DNA of 38,563 bases. Source: Candidatus Thalassarchaeum betae (GTDB lineage: Archaea; Thermoplasmatota; Poseidoniia; Poseidoniales; Thalassarchaeaceae). The notes under the pieces are model-generated. The model was given only the letters and a program-made list of their open reading frames with translations. It was not told where the DNA came from and did not search any database. The first letter of the stretch is position 1, and every line of letters begins with the position of its first letter. Of this stretch, positions 23,312 to 32,016 are shown in pieces. Both the position numbers and the translations under genes were made by a program. Location of the stretch: NCBI GenBank assembly GCA_022448665.1, contig JAKUUO010000013.1, positions 1-38,563 of the forward strand. Reading direction: 5' to 3'.

Positions 23312-24667
23312 CTATACCATTCCCTGGGCCTGCATGGCCTCGGCGACCTTGAGGAAACCGGCGATGTTCGCACCGGCGACGTAGTTGCCGGGCATGCCGT
23401 ACTTCTCAGCGGTCTCGAAGGCGTTCTTGTGGATGTTGATCATGATGCCCTCGAGTTTCTGGTCCACCTCTTCGCGGGTCCAGCTCATCCGCAGGCTGTT
23501 CTGGCTCATCTCAAGTCCGGATGTTGCCACCCCTCCTGCATTCGACGCCTTTCCAGGTGCGAACAGCACCCCGTTGGCATGGAAGCACTCTACGGCTTCG
23601 GGCGTGCAGGGCATGTTGGCACCCTCTACGACTGCGATGACTTCGTTGTCGACGAGCATCTGCGCCTCCTCGCCGTTAATCTCGTTCTGAGTCGCGCAAG
23701 GCAGCGCGATGTCGACATTGGTATCCCAGAGTCCATTCAGGTTGGGCTCTGGCTTGGAGACCGTGAACTCGACTCCGTCGAAGTGGTCGGCGTACTCCTT
23801 GATTCGGCCGCGGCGGTTTTCCTTGAGGTCCATGATCCAAGCGAGTTTCTCTCTGTCGATCCCGGCCGGGTCGTGGATGAATCCGCTGCTGTCGGACATC
23901 GTCACCGGCTTGCCACCGAGATCGAGAACCTTCTCGCAAGCGTGCTGGGCGACGTTGCCCGAGCCACTGATGGCGACCGTGGCTCCCTCGAAGGACTTGC
24001 CCTTGGTCGCGAGCATCTCGCGGGCGAAGTAGACCAGCCCGTAGCCGGTCGCCTCGGGGCGGATTAGGGAGCCGCCGTATGAGAGGCCCTTTCCAGTCAG
24101 TACCCCGGTGAACTCGTTGGCGAGCTTCTTGTACATCCCGAACAGGTAGCCTATCTCTCGGCCACCCACCCCGATGTCGCCCGCGGGCACATCGAGGTCT
24201 GCACCGATGTGGCGCCACAGTTCCATCATGAAGGACTGGCAGAAGCGCATGACCTCGGCATCTGACTTGCCCTTGGGATCGAAGTCGGAGCCACCCTTGC
24301 CGCCACCCATCGGAAGACCCGTCAGGCTGTTCTTGAAGAGCTGCTCGAAGGCGAGGAACTTCAGGATGGACTGGTTGACGCTAGGGTGGAACCTCAGGCC
24401 GCCCTTGTAGGGGCCGATAGCGCTGTTGAACTGGATTCGGAATCCGCGGTTGATGTGGAGGCCTCCATCGTCGTCGTACCAAGGCACGCGAAACTGGATT
24501 ATCCTCTCTGCCTCGACGATGGCTTCGACCACTGGGAGGTACTCCGGATGAGCCTTTACCACAGGCACTAGGCTGTCTAGGACCTCCTCTACCGCCTGAT
24601 GGAACTCAGGCTGGTTCGGGTCTCTTGCGATTACACTATCGTACACTGATTTCATTGTGCTATCCAT
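23312..24667 (-). CDS. gdhA: NADP-type glutamate dehydrogenase (small hexameric, bacterial-like)
   Basis: GdhA interconverts glutamate and 2-oxoglutarate plus ammonia. From ATG 24667 it has 451 residues, the normal size of the E. coli-like hexameric enzymes rather than the shorter archaeal type. Visible motifs are GPYKGGLRFHP (substrate Lys), LTGLPMGGGKGGSDFDP with the catalytic Lys, DVPAGDIGVG, the dinucleotide site ISGSGNVAQ, and NAGGVATSGLEMSQN near the C-terminus. The open frame continues to 24841 but overlaps the upstream HD gene and lacks family similarity. GGTGA lies five bases before the chosen ATG. It likely links amino-acid uptake and proline degradation to central metabolism. Confidence 0.95.
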   Translation of the reverse strand: MDSTMKSVYDSVIARDPNQPEFHQAVEEVLDSLVPVVKAHPEYLPVVEAIVEAERIIQFRVPWYDDDGGLHINRGFRIQFNSAIGPYKGGLRFHPSVNQSILKFLAFEQLFKNSLTGLPMGGGKGGSDFDPKGKSDAEVMRFCQSFMMELWRHIGADLDVPAGDIGVGGREIGYLFGMYKKLANEFTGVLTGKGLSYGGSLIRPEATGYGLVYFAREMLATKGKSFEGATVAISGSGNVAQHACEKVLDLGGKPVTMSDSSGFIHDPAGIDREKLAWIMDLKENRRGRIKEYADHFDGVEFTVSKPEPNLNGLWDTNVDIALPCATQNEINGEEAQMLVDNEVIAVVEGANMPCTPEAVECFHANGVLFAPGKASNAGGVATSGLEMSQNSLRMSWTREEVDQKLEGIMINIHKNAFETAEKYGMPGNYVAGANIAGFLKVAEAMQAQGMV

Positions 24668-24794
24668 GGATGTCACCAAGGTGAAAAACGATTCCTGTTT
24701 GAGGTACCGGGCGCTTGCGCGACCGAGGGGGTACTTTTGAATGGTGTCCTTGCGTGATGTGTCTGTAGTACGGCCCCGGAGGGGCCGATAATTC

Positions 24795-26111
24795 TCAGCC
24801 GAACAGATGCCTTTCAGCCAACTGCGCCACAGTGGACTCATGACCAGGCAGAGTGATCACATAGACTGCTGACTGGCTCACTTGGCGCGTTCTCAGGGCC
24901 TCTGCGATGGGCGTGTGCTCGCGGAACCATCGAGTGCGACCGTCGTCGCCCACGATTCGAACATCGACCTGGGACATCCGAGGTTCGGCCAGCAGGAGTT
25001 TTGCGTCCGGGAAGTCGACGGCGACATACCCTGGAGGCAGCCCTGCTCGATGTGCCATGTCGTCCTCGAACTGCCTGCGTGAATCCGCGTTGTTCGCGAG
25101 CTCGGAGAGTTGTTCGACCTGCTCCTCGGATAGCTCCTCCCTGCGACGGCTGGCGCAGACCTTCAGCAACTGTCGGTATTTCAGCCTGCGAATCATGTCA
25201 CGTGCGTAGTCACTAGAGTTTCCGAGAGCTTCCCAAATTTCTGCATCGACCCGGCGTTGCAAGTCGACTGAGTCTGGCATCTGGTCAGAGCTGCGCTCGA
25301 CGGCTCTGGACAGCATGACCTCGGTGACTCGAGTGACCCGGTGGAAGTAGACGGCGCTGTACATCAGTGCACGAGCCATCATCATCCCCTCGAGGGCTGG
25401 CAGACCCCCTTCCTCTACGGCGATGTCACCGCTGTGGCGCTCGAGGCACATAATCAGGCGGCGGTAGTCGACGATACCGTGCTTGACGCCTGTGAAGTGC
25501 GAGTCACGCAGGAGATAGTCAATCTGGTCGCAGTCGATGGGGCCGTGGACCAGGTGAGCGAGCGTGAGATCTCGGTCAACGAAATCCTCGCGGCCCTCTG
25601 TCCACGCCATCAGGGAGCGTTCGGTGCCGCCGGCACCGGGGCCGCGAATGAGCCCTGCTACCTCCTTTGGGTCCAGATCATGACGTTCGAGAATGTCGGG
25701 AATCCTCTGTCGGTCAGGCACTGACGACTCCTCGCCCTCACGGAGAACGTCGTAGTCTCCGAGGATGATCCCTTCGGTGATTGACATGTGGTCCATGCCT
25801 CCGCGCTCGTGCAGGATGTGCTCTAGCGTGTGCGAGTACGGTCCGTGGCCTACGTCGTGGAGCATGGCGGCGGCCTGCACTGTCGCTGTCTCGTGCTCGT
25901 CTAGACCCAGTGAGTCCGCCATCATACTGGCCACGTGCGAGACGCCCAGGGAGTGTTCGAACCTCGTGTGGTGGGCGCCCGGGAAGATCAGATGGGCGAG
26001 ACCGAGTTGCTTGATATGACTGAGCTTGTTTATCTCAGGGGTCCCGAGTAAATCCGCCCGGATTCCGTCCAGTCTGAACTGCCCGTGGATTGCGTCGTTG
26101 ATGACCTTCAT
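24795..26111 (-). CDS. HD-domain phosphohydrolase (SAMHD1/dGTPase-like)
   Basis: A 438-residue protein with the HD superfamily metal-binding set: His53 in RFEHSLGVSH, His85-Asp86 in MLHDVGHGPYSH, and Asp195 in PIDCDQIDYLLRD. Its start (MKVINDAIHGQFRLDG) and the TRFEHSLGV region match the group that includes SAMHD1 and dGTP triphosphohydrolases, so hydrolysis of a deoxynucleotide or related phosphate is likely, though the exact substrate cannot be read. The C-terminal 130 residues are more variable and basic/acidic mixed. It is upstream of gdhA on the same strand with a 127-base gap containing the gdhA start region, and divergent from the ribbon-helix-helix gene. Confidence 0.88.
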   Translation of the reverse strand: MKVINDAIHGQFRLDGIRADLLGTPEINKLSHIKQLGLAHLIFPGAHHTRFEHSLGVSHVASMMADSLGLDEHETATVQAAAMLHDVGHGPYSHTLEHILHERGGMDHMSITEGIILGDYDVLREGEESSVPDRQRIPDILERHDLDPKEVAGLIRGPGAGGTERSLMAWTEGREDFVDRDLTLAHLVHGPIDCDQIDYLLRDSHFTGVKHGIVDYRRLIMCLERHSGDIAVEEGGLPALEGMMMARALMYSAVYFHRVTRVTEVMLSRAVERSSDQMPDSVDLQRRVDAEIWEALGNSSDYARDMIRRLKYRQLLKVCASRRREELSEEQVEQLSELANNADSRRQFEDDMAHRAGLPPGYVAVDFPDAKLLLAEPRMSQVDVRIVGDDGRTRWFREHTPIAEALRTRQVSQSAVYVITLPGHESTVAQLAERHLFG

Positions 26112-26223
26112 GCCCGACCCTGCGGGGCTTCGATATGCCGCCCCCCCTTGAAACGCACTATCGGCTGGATATCAGACGGAGACGGATTACAGTACATTGG
26201 ACAGCATAGTCACACTCGTTGCA

Positions 26224-26243
26224 TTTCAATTGTCTTTCAATTG
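26224..26243. repeat. Tandem 9-bp direct repeat, candidate operator
   Basis: TTTCAATTG occurs at 26224-26232 and again at 26235-26243, with an 11-base centre-to-centre spacing of about one helical turn; each copy contains the palindrome CAATTG. It lies in the 201-base divergent region between the HD gene and a ribbon-helix-helix protein, the classic position of an autoregulatory site for such proteins. No other feature was seen in that region. Confidence 0.45.
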
Positions 26244-26312
26244 CAATACATTCAAGTGCCCCTGCCTCTCTGCGAGGCTCAGGAGGAACCCGAAGTGGCC
26301 GGCATCAGTCCC

Positions 26313-26663
26313 ATGGTCTCACTCAGAATCCCCGAGGATCACCTGCTGGAGCTTAACCTGCGGGTGGGTCTCGACGGACTGCGGAACCGCTCCGATGTAA
26401 TTCGCGAAGCGGTGCGCAGGTACCTTTCCTCTCCCTTGCCTACAGCAGGAGAGAGGATCGAGGTCGACTTGGGACCGGACCTGACTGTGCGCCTGAGGGA
26501 GTTCTGCAAGTTGCACGGCGAGTCTGCTGACACGGTTCTACGCCAAGCAGCCAGGGAGCACATCCGCAAGACGACCGTGGAAGATGCGACTGTGGACAGG
26601 TTCCTCACAATGCGCATGGATGAACTCCGCGCGCATTTCGACGACGATTCGAATGCTCTATGA
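26313..26663 (+). CDS. Tandem ribbon-helix-helix DNA-binding protein
   Basis: From ATG 26313 the protein has 116 residues. Residues 1-40 (MVSLRIPEDHLLELNLRVGL, then RNRSDVIREAVRRYL) are a CopG/NikR-type ribbon-helix-helix: a short strand followed by two helices with the R-S-D-V-I-R-E-A turn. Residues about 48-86 repeat the plan (RIEVDLGPDLTVRLREFC, then ESADTVLRQAAREHIRK). So one chain may carry two such units, which normally work as dimers. A transcription regulator is the likely role. GTG 26295 is an alternative start six codons upstream; longer open frame before that is antisense to the HD gene. Confidence 0.8.
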   Translation: MVSLRIPEDHLLELNLRVGLDGLRNRSDVIREAVRRYLSSPLPTAGERIEVDLGPDLTVRLREFCKLHGESADTVLRQAAREHIRKTTVEDATVDRFLTMRMDELRAHFDDDSNAL

Positions 26664-26937
26664 GGTGAGAGATTGAGCGATGATGGGATGCACAGAAACG
26701 CGGGGGGGCGTCACCGGCGCCCCCTCGCCCAACCTGTCATCTGCGGCCTCAAAGGGCTGCGAGCACGAGCCAAGTTGTCGGACGCAGCCGGCTACAAGGC
26801 GAGCGAGGTCCCGCGCAGGTCTCGCGGAGTAACACGCGATACCGATCGCGAGCGCCTACTTTGACACTCATACACACACCGTCCCGCACATCTCGTGCGG
26901 GACACCCTCATCTGCGCAGTCTGAACTTTGATGCAGG
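26664..26937 (+). other. GC-rich intergenic region with stem-loops; possible structured RNA
   Basis: No convincing gene is seen in these 274 bases. A 63-codon TTG-started frame at 26673-26864 is very Arg-rich and has no recognisable domain. The stretch can form several stems: GGGGGCG/CGCCCCC (26704-26710 with 26718-26724), GCGGCC/GGCTGC near 26742-26759, and a perfect 9-bp hairpin at 26881-26903. RNase P and SRP RNA hallmarks were looked for and not found. It could be an untranslated RNA, a long leader of the next gene, or simply GC-rich spacer. Confidence 0.3.
26881..26903 (+). terminator. Perfect 9-bp hairpin 35 bases before a start codon
   Basis: GTCCCGCAC-atctc-GTGCGGGAC forms a perfect stem with a 5-base loop. 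It is not followed by a T-run, so it is not a bacterial-style terminator. It could end a transcript from the preceding region, or be a leader element or operator of the gene starting at 26938. Confidence 0.35.
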
Positions 26938-29868
26938 ATGCTGTTATCCGGTACCATGGACGGGGGTATCTCGGACTGGAGCCGATTCGAGCGGCTCACT
27001 CCGTTCAGGGTCCGTGACGTGCTGTTGGTAGCAAGCCACTTCGATCAATACCTGCTCGAGGAATCGGGGTACCTCGCCGAGATAATGCAACAGGAGTATT
27101 CCGAATTGAATCTCTCTCAGGCTCCACGCATCATCCACAGCCCGGAGGCTCGGGACGCGCTCAGGCTTCTGCGCGTGCGGGACTTCGACCTCGTCATCAC
27201 GATGGCGAGGGTCGGAGAGATGGATGTCAAAGCGTTCGGCAGCGAGGCCAAGCGAATCAGGGAGGGGATTCCGGTGGTCATGCTGAGCCATAACACCCGT
27301 GAGTTGGCGACTCTAAGTGCAGGGGATGGCATAGACCGCATCTTCGTCTGGACGGGAGACAGCGGCATTCTGCTGTCGATCTGCAAGCTAATCGAGGATG
27401 AGCGCAATGTGGAGAACGATGTCCGTGACGGTGATGTTCAGGTCATTCTCCTCGTCGAGGACAGCAGGAGGTTCTACTCAGCCTACCTGCCACTACTGTA
27501 CAAGGAACTGGTGCATCAGACCACACGGTTGATGGGAGAGGGCGGGAACCTGCACGAGAAGCTGCTGAGGCTGCGGGCGAGGGCGAAGATTCTCCTAGCC
27601 TCAGACATGAACACCGCGAAGTCGGTCATCGATCGCTACCACAACAACATCATCGGCATCTTCACCGATGGCAAGTTCCCAAACCAAGGAGGGGAGAGGG
27701 ACACAGCCGGGCTGGAGTTGGTCCGGTACGCCCAGGAGGGTCATCGCTACTTACCCATCCTATTCCAATCGAAGAATCTCGAGCTCAAGGAAGAGGCCGA
27801 GGCTCTCGGGGTCCGCTTCCTGCACAAGGAGGACTCGCAGCTCTATCGCAGGATCGAGGAGTTCATGGTCGACGAGATGAACTTCGGAGACTTCGTATTC
27901 CGGCAGCCCGATGGGACTGAGGTCGCCAGAGCCTCTAATCTCGAGGAGTTGATACACGGCCTCGAGAACGCGCCGATCGATTCAATCGAGTTCCATGCGT
28001 CGAAGAACCAGTTCTCACACTGGCTCAGAACACGAACTGAATTCTCCCTAGCCGCGGGAATGAGGCCGATGACGGTGGAGGACTTCGACACCAGTGAAGG
28101 AGTCAGGAAGTACCTCGCTGACTCGGTACGAGAGCACATAGTGCAGATTCACAGGCGCACCATCAGAGACCATGATGCCAGAGTCGAGGATGCCGGTTTC
28201 CAGAGAATCGGCAGAGGGAGCCTAGGGGGAAAGGGGCGCGGACTTGCATTCTTCTTCACTCGGATGCCCGACCTCGGCCTCGGAACAGCCTTCCCGGATG
28301 TCGAGTTCGTCGTACCGAGATCAGTCGTCATAGCGACAGGAGTCTTCGAGGAGTTCATCGAGGACAACGAACTCGGCAGGTTCGTCCACGAGGACCACAG
28401 TGATCCAGAAGTCGATGCGGCGTTCCTAGCCGGCGAGTTCTCGCCAGAACTGAGAGAAGAGATGTCGGTCCTGCTGGAGAACACCAAGTGGCCGCTGGCG
28501 GTTCGCTCGTCGAGCCTGCTTGAAGACTCGAGCCACCAGCCTTTCGCAGGGGTCTACGCCACCCACATGCTGGGCAACGACCACCCTGATTTAGAAGTCA
28601 GGTTGAGGCGGCTGCTCGAAGCTATCAAACTGGTCTACGCCTCGACGTATCATCGCGGCGCCAAGGCGTACGTGACGGGCACTCCGAGCACGATCGAGGA
28701 CGAGCGGATGGCCGTGGTCGTCCAAGAACTCGTCGGCGATGAGGTGAACGGGCGCTTCTACCCGCTCATCTCCGGCGCTGCGAGGAGTCACAACCACTAC
28801 CCTGTGGAGCCTCTATTGGCAGAGGATGGGATTGCTGCAATATGCATCGGCCTCGGCAGGCAGGTCGCAACGGGCGGCAAGTGCCTGAGATACAGCCCCG
28901 GCCAACCGAAGAGGATTCACCAGTTCTACAGCAACCAGGCCACGCTCGACACCTCCCAGCGCAACTTCTTCGCCATCCCGATGAATCAGGAGGATGGGTC
29001 CGTGCACTCATCCGAGGAGGACAACCTGCTGAATCTGCGTCTGTCTGCAGCTGAGGAGGATGGAACCCTCGCTCTGGTCGGCTCGACATACGTCGTCTCC
29101 GACGACCGCATGGTCGATTCGATCATGGTCGATGGCGGCCCTAGAGTCGTCACCTTCGCCCCGGTGCTCAAGCACGGGCGCTTCCCCCTGTCCGAGATTC
29201 TGCATCATGTCCTGACCACCTGCCAGAACTACATCGGCTCGCCGGTGGAAATAGAGTTCGCCCTGTCTATCGACCAGGATTCGGGGAATCGGAAGTTCGC
29301 CATACTCCAACTCAGGCCGATGATGGCGGAATCGGTCGACATCGACATCGATCTCGAGGAGGTCGACCGGGACAAGGCCATGTGCATCTGCAGCCAGTCG
29401 CTCGGCAACGGCGTGATAGAGGGCATCAGGGACATCGTATATGTCCACCCCGGGCGACTCGACAGGATGCGCACCGTGGGCCTCACTGACGAGATTGAGG
29501 CCATCGATGCGGGTCTGAGAGCGGAGAAGCGGCCATATGTTCTGATAGGGCCGGGGAGATGGGGCTCAGCGGACCCATCGCTTGGAATTCCCGTGCAATG
29601 GGACCAAATCATGGGCTCCAAGACCATCGTCGAGGTCCCCATGTCCGACATCCACGTCGAGCCCTCGCAGGGCACCCACTTCTTCCAGAATATCGTCACC
29701 TTCAACATCGGCTACCTCACTATCGGCGCAGACGACTTCGTAGACTGGGATTGGCTCGACTCGCAGGAGGCTCAAACCGAGTCGGGAGCGCTTCGTCATG
29801 TCAGTCTCTCAGAGCCTCTCAGGGTGATTCTGGACAGCCGCGATTCCGAGGCAATCATCACCAGATGA
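26938..29868 (+). CDS. Receiver-domain/PPDK_N (pyruvate-phosphate dikinase nucleotide domain) fusion protein
   Basis: A 976-residue protein. Residues about 25-150 are a degenerate receiver-like domain without acidic pocket or phospho-Asp. Residues about 167-305 form a fuller receiver domain: Glu174-Asp175, Asp244 in FTDGKFP, Ser278 and Lys297. From about 424 to 800 lies a PEP-synthase-type nucleotide domain: SLGGKGRGLAFFF, PRSVVIATGVFEEF, AVRSSSLLEDS and QPFAGVYATHM. Neither the swivelling phosphohistidine domain (no G-G-x-T/S-H motif) nor the PEP-utilising barrel is present; instead about 175 unique residues follow, including YVLIGPGRWGSADP. It therefore cannot act as a complete PEP synthase. 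It may phosphorylate or bind a partner under receiver control. The downstream helicase gene overlaps its stop by four bases (ATGA). Confidence 0.82.
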   Translation: MLLSGTMDGGISDWSRFERLTPFRVRDVLLVASHFDQYLLEESGYLAEIMQQEYSELNLSQAPRIIHSPEARDALRLLRVRDFDLVITMARVGEMDVKAFGSEAKRIREGIPVVMLSHNTRELATLSAGDGIDRIFVWTGDSGILLSICKLIEDERNVENDVRDGDVQVILLVEDSRRFYSAYLPLLYKELVHQTTRLMGEGGNLHEKLLRLRARAKILLASDMNTAKSVIDRYHNNIIGIFTDGKFPNQGGERDTAGLELVRYAQEGHRYLPILFQSKNLELKEEAEALGVRFLHKEDSQLYRRIEEFMVDEMNFGDFVFRQPDGTEVARASNLEELIHGLENAPIDSIEFHASKNQFSHWLRTRTEFSLAAGMRPMTVEDFDTSEGVRKYLADSVREHIVQIHRRTIRDHDARVEDAGFQRIGRGSLGGKGRGLAFFFTRMPDLGLGTAFPDVEFVVPRSVVIATGVFEEFIEDNELGRFVHEDHSDPEVDAAFLAGEFSPELREEMSVLLENTKWPLAVRSSSLLEDSSHQPFAGVYATHMLGNDHPDLEVRLRRLLEAIKLVYASTYHRGAKAYVTGTPSTIEDERMAVVVQELVGDEVNGRFYPLISGAARSHNHYPVEPLLAEDGIAAICIGLGRQVATGGKCLRYSPGQPKRIHQFYSNQATLDTSQRNFFAIPMNQEDGSVHSSEEDNLLNLRLSAAEEDGTLALVGSTYVVSDDRMVDSIMVDGGPRVVTFAPVLKHGRFPLSEILHHVLTTCQNYIGSPVEIEFALSIDQDSGNRKFAILQLRPMMAESVDIDIDLEEVDRDKAMCICSQSLGNGVIEGIRDIVYVHPGRLDRMRTVGLTDEIEAIDAGLRAEKRPYVLIGPGRWGSADPSLGIPVQWDQIMGSKTIVEVPMSDIHVEPSQGTHFFQNIVTFNIGYLTIGADDFVDWDWLDSQEAQTESGALRHVSLSEPLRVILDSRDSEAIITR

Positions 29869-31973
29869 GAGCCAATCTTCTTGGTCGGTCTATCATCAGG
29901 TCAGTTTCCATGACTGCGGGGGAAGGCTTGTCGGCGAGGAGTTTCGTCGCCCACGAGACCCTAAGGGACTCCCAGGACGAGATGATCAGGGACGGCATGG
30001 ACGTATTGGCAGCCGGTGGATTCCTACTAGCCGCCGCCCCCACTGGAATCGGGAAGACCGCGGCGGCCCTCGCTGCCGCAATCGAAACAGCGAGGAGCTC
30101 GGCCGAGCCACCCGTGGTCATGTTCCTGACTGGTCGGCAGTCCCAGCACAGGATAGTCGTCGAGACAGTTCGCAAAATCAACGATAGGCTGGAGCCTGGC
30201 GTGCCGAAGGTCAGACTGGTGGACCTGATAGGTCAGCAGGGAATGTGCATCAATGAGATTCGCAGCGAGCATCCCGCGCTGTTCTCGAGGCTGTGTGTCG
30301 AGAAGCGTGGATCACGGACCTGCAGGCCATGGCTTGCAGACCCAGAACTCATCCAACCACGAGTTCTCGAAGACCCGCTGCACGTCAATGAGCTGGTCGC
30401 GATGTGCAAGCAGCCTGACGAGGGAGCGCCACACGGTATCTGCCCTTGGAAGGTAGCAAGGGAGACTGCGTCATCCGCTGATGTTGTAGTCTGCGACTAC
30501 AATCACATCTTCATCGAGGCGGTCAGGGAGTCCTCGCTGCCGGCGATGGGGCTCGGACTGGATGACATGTTGCTCGTCGTTGACGAGGCCCACAACCTGC
30601 CCGACAGGATTCGCAGGGGATTTGAGCGCAGAATCACGATGAAGGTCGTCAGGGATGCGATAATCGAGATCGAGGAGCACAAGGAGCGGACGGAGTCCGA
30701 GATGACGACGCTTGATGAGGAGGAGGTGGGCGCCAAGGTGGCCGAGGTGACTCGTCTCAGGCGCTCGGAGGCGGCCATGCGCAGACTGCGAGAGGAGTTG
30801 CCCAAGTGGTTCGCCGAGATTGACGAGGGGCTCGCATCCAGCAGGACCGACGACCAAAGGGTCTCGATGACATCTTTTCTCGGTAGGGTCTCGTCGATCC
30901 TCTCCGAGGACATCGAGCATGCCGTCGAGATCAGGGGACTAGTCAAACTGCTCCAGACAATCAGAGTCGAGGTCGACGAGGATGCCGAGGAAATCGAGGA
31001 GGAGACTGCCTGCACGAGGCTCGCCATCCTCCTCAACACCTGCATGCATAATCACGACAGCCCCGCTTTCGCTCTGGTTCACGACAAGCTGGGAAGCGAG
31101 GAACACCGACTGACCACGCATCTGCTCGACCCTGGTGTTGTCAGCGGCGACCTGCTTGGCGAGAGTCGCGGGGCCATCCTGATGTCAGGCACCCTGTTCC
31201 CGCCCCAGATGTACTACGACCTTCTCCAAGTCCCGAAAAACAGGGTCTCCATAGTCAAAGAGTACACCTCCCACTTCCTCGCTGAGAGGCGTCCGGTTCT
31301 GATTGCCAGGGACGTGACCAGCCGTTATGCTGACAGGGGCGAGGAGAACACAGCGAGGATACGCAAGCACATCCACGCGGTCCTGCGCAAGACCCCGGGT
31401 CACGTCGCGGTGTTCGCCCCCAGTTACGCTCTGCTGGAGCAGATAGTCATCGAAGACGAGCAGTGGACGGGGAGGAAACTACTGCGCGAACGGCCCCGTG
31501 CCTCCAAAGAGGAGATGGACAGGATGGTGGACAAGTTGCATCAACTTCGGCGCTCTAAGGACAAGGCCTTGCTTGCAGGTGTCCTCGGAGGCAAGTTGGC
31601 CGAGGGGGTCGACTATCCCGAGAACATCCTCGATGCCGTGATCTGCATAGGCCTGCCGCTGCCGCCGCCGAGTGCTCGTCAGGATGCGCTGAAGGACTAC
31701 TACGAGGATGAGTACGGCAGCGTGCGCGCGTGGAGGTACGCCGGCTCACAGCCCGCTGTGAACCGGCTCATGCAGGCGGTCGGCAGGCCAATCAGGAAGG
31801 CTGCTGATCGCGCTCTGGTGGTGCTGCTTGAGAAGCGCCTCCTGCAGAGGGGGTTCAAGATTTGCATGCCAGAGGGAATGCACGCCGTCGAGACAGTGGA
31901 TTCAGAGAGGACAGGGCGTCACGCCGAGCGATTCTTCGAGAGGCACCCGAAACCCGCTAAGTTCACTGAGTGA
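29865..31973 (+). CDS. XPD/Rad3-like superfamily 2 DNA helicase
   Basis: About 702 residues with Walker A AAPTGIGKTAAAL (about 56-68), an Fe-S region with cysteines in GMCINE, SRTCRPW, AMCKQ and GICPW, a DEAH box in VVDEAHNLPDRI, SGTLFPPQ as motif III-like, KLAEGVDYP as motif V and QAVGRPIRKAADRA as motif VI. This is the layout of XPD/DinG-type 5'-3' helicases with a 4Fe-4S cluster, used in nucleotide excision repair and genome maintenance. Between motif II and III is a long charged helical region matching the Arch domain. ATG 29865 overlaps the preceding stop (ATGA), giving coupling; ATG 29910 (MTAGEG) is an alternative. The longer open frame back to 29559 is antisense-free but inside the previous gene and not homologous. 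Confidence 0.93.
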   Translation: MRANLLGRSIIRSVSMTAGEGLSARSFVAHETLRDSQDEMIRDGMDVLAAGGFLLAAAPTGIGKTAAALAAAIETARSSAEPPVVMFLTGRQSQHRIVVETVRKINDRLEPGVPKVRLVDLIGQQGMCINEIRSEHPALFSRLCVEKRGSRTCRPWLADPELIQPRVLEDPLHVNELVAMCKQPDEGAPHGICPWKVARETASSADVVVCDYNHIFIEAVRESSLPAMGLGLDDMLLVVDEAHNLPDRIRRGFERRITMKVVRDAIIEIEEHKERTESEMTTLDEEEVGAKVAEVTRLRRSEAAMRRLREELPKWFAEIDEGLASSRTDDQRVSMTSFLGRVSSILSEDIEHAVEIRGLVKLLQTIRVEVDEDAEEIEEETACTRLAILLNTCMHNHDSPAFALVHDKLGSEEHRLTTHLLDPGVVSGDLLGESRGAILMSGTLFPPQMYYDLLQVPKNRVSIVKEYTSHFLAERRPVLIARDVTSRYADRGEENTARIRKHIHAVLRKTPGHVAVFAPSYALLEQIVIEDEQWTGRKLLRERPRASKEEMDRMVDKLHQLRRSKDKALLAGVLGGKLAEGVDYPENILDAVICIGLPLPPPSARQDALKDYYEDEYGSVRAWRYAGSQPAVNRLMQAVGRPIRKAADRALVVLLEKRLLQRGFKICMPEGMHAVETVDSERTGRHAERFFERHPKPAKFTE

Positions 31974-32016
31974 GCAATGGGTTCATCCGAGTGCATCCTC
32001 TCGTGGAACCGTCAGC

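Noticed and set aside
24668..24841. A 58-residue N-terminal extension of glutamate dehydrogenase
   Set aside because: It overlaps the end of the HD gene and lacks similarity; a GGTGA ribosome-binding site precedes ATG 24667.
26673..26864. A 63-codon frame with TTG start
   Set aside because: Arg-rich composition, no domain and no ribosome-binding site; it overlaps GC-rich stems, so non-coding or spacer is more likely.
26664..26937. RNase P RNA or SRP RNA
   Set aside because: An ACAGAAA stretch recalls RNase P, but the GAGGAAAGUC-type P4 region and the matching 3' region are absent, and no SRP helix 8 GGAAGG/AGCA motif is present.
29559..29864. Upstream extension of the helicase frame
   Set aside because: It overlaps the end of the receiver/PPDK_N gene out of frame and reads as Arg/His/Leu-rich sequence unlike any helicase N-terminus.
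31828..32016. Upstream extension of the Hsp20-like frame
   Set aside because: It lies inside the helicase gene over motif VI and the C-terminus, and the first sensible ATG outside it is 32017.
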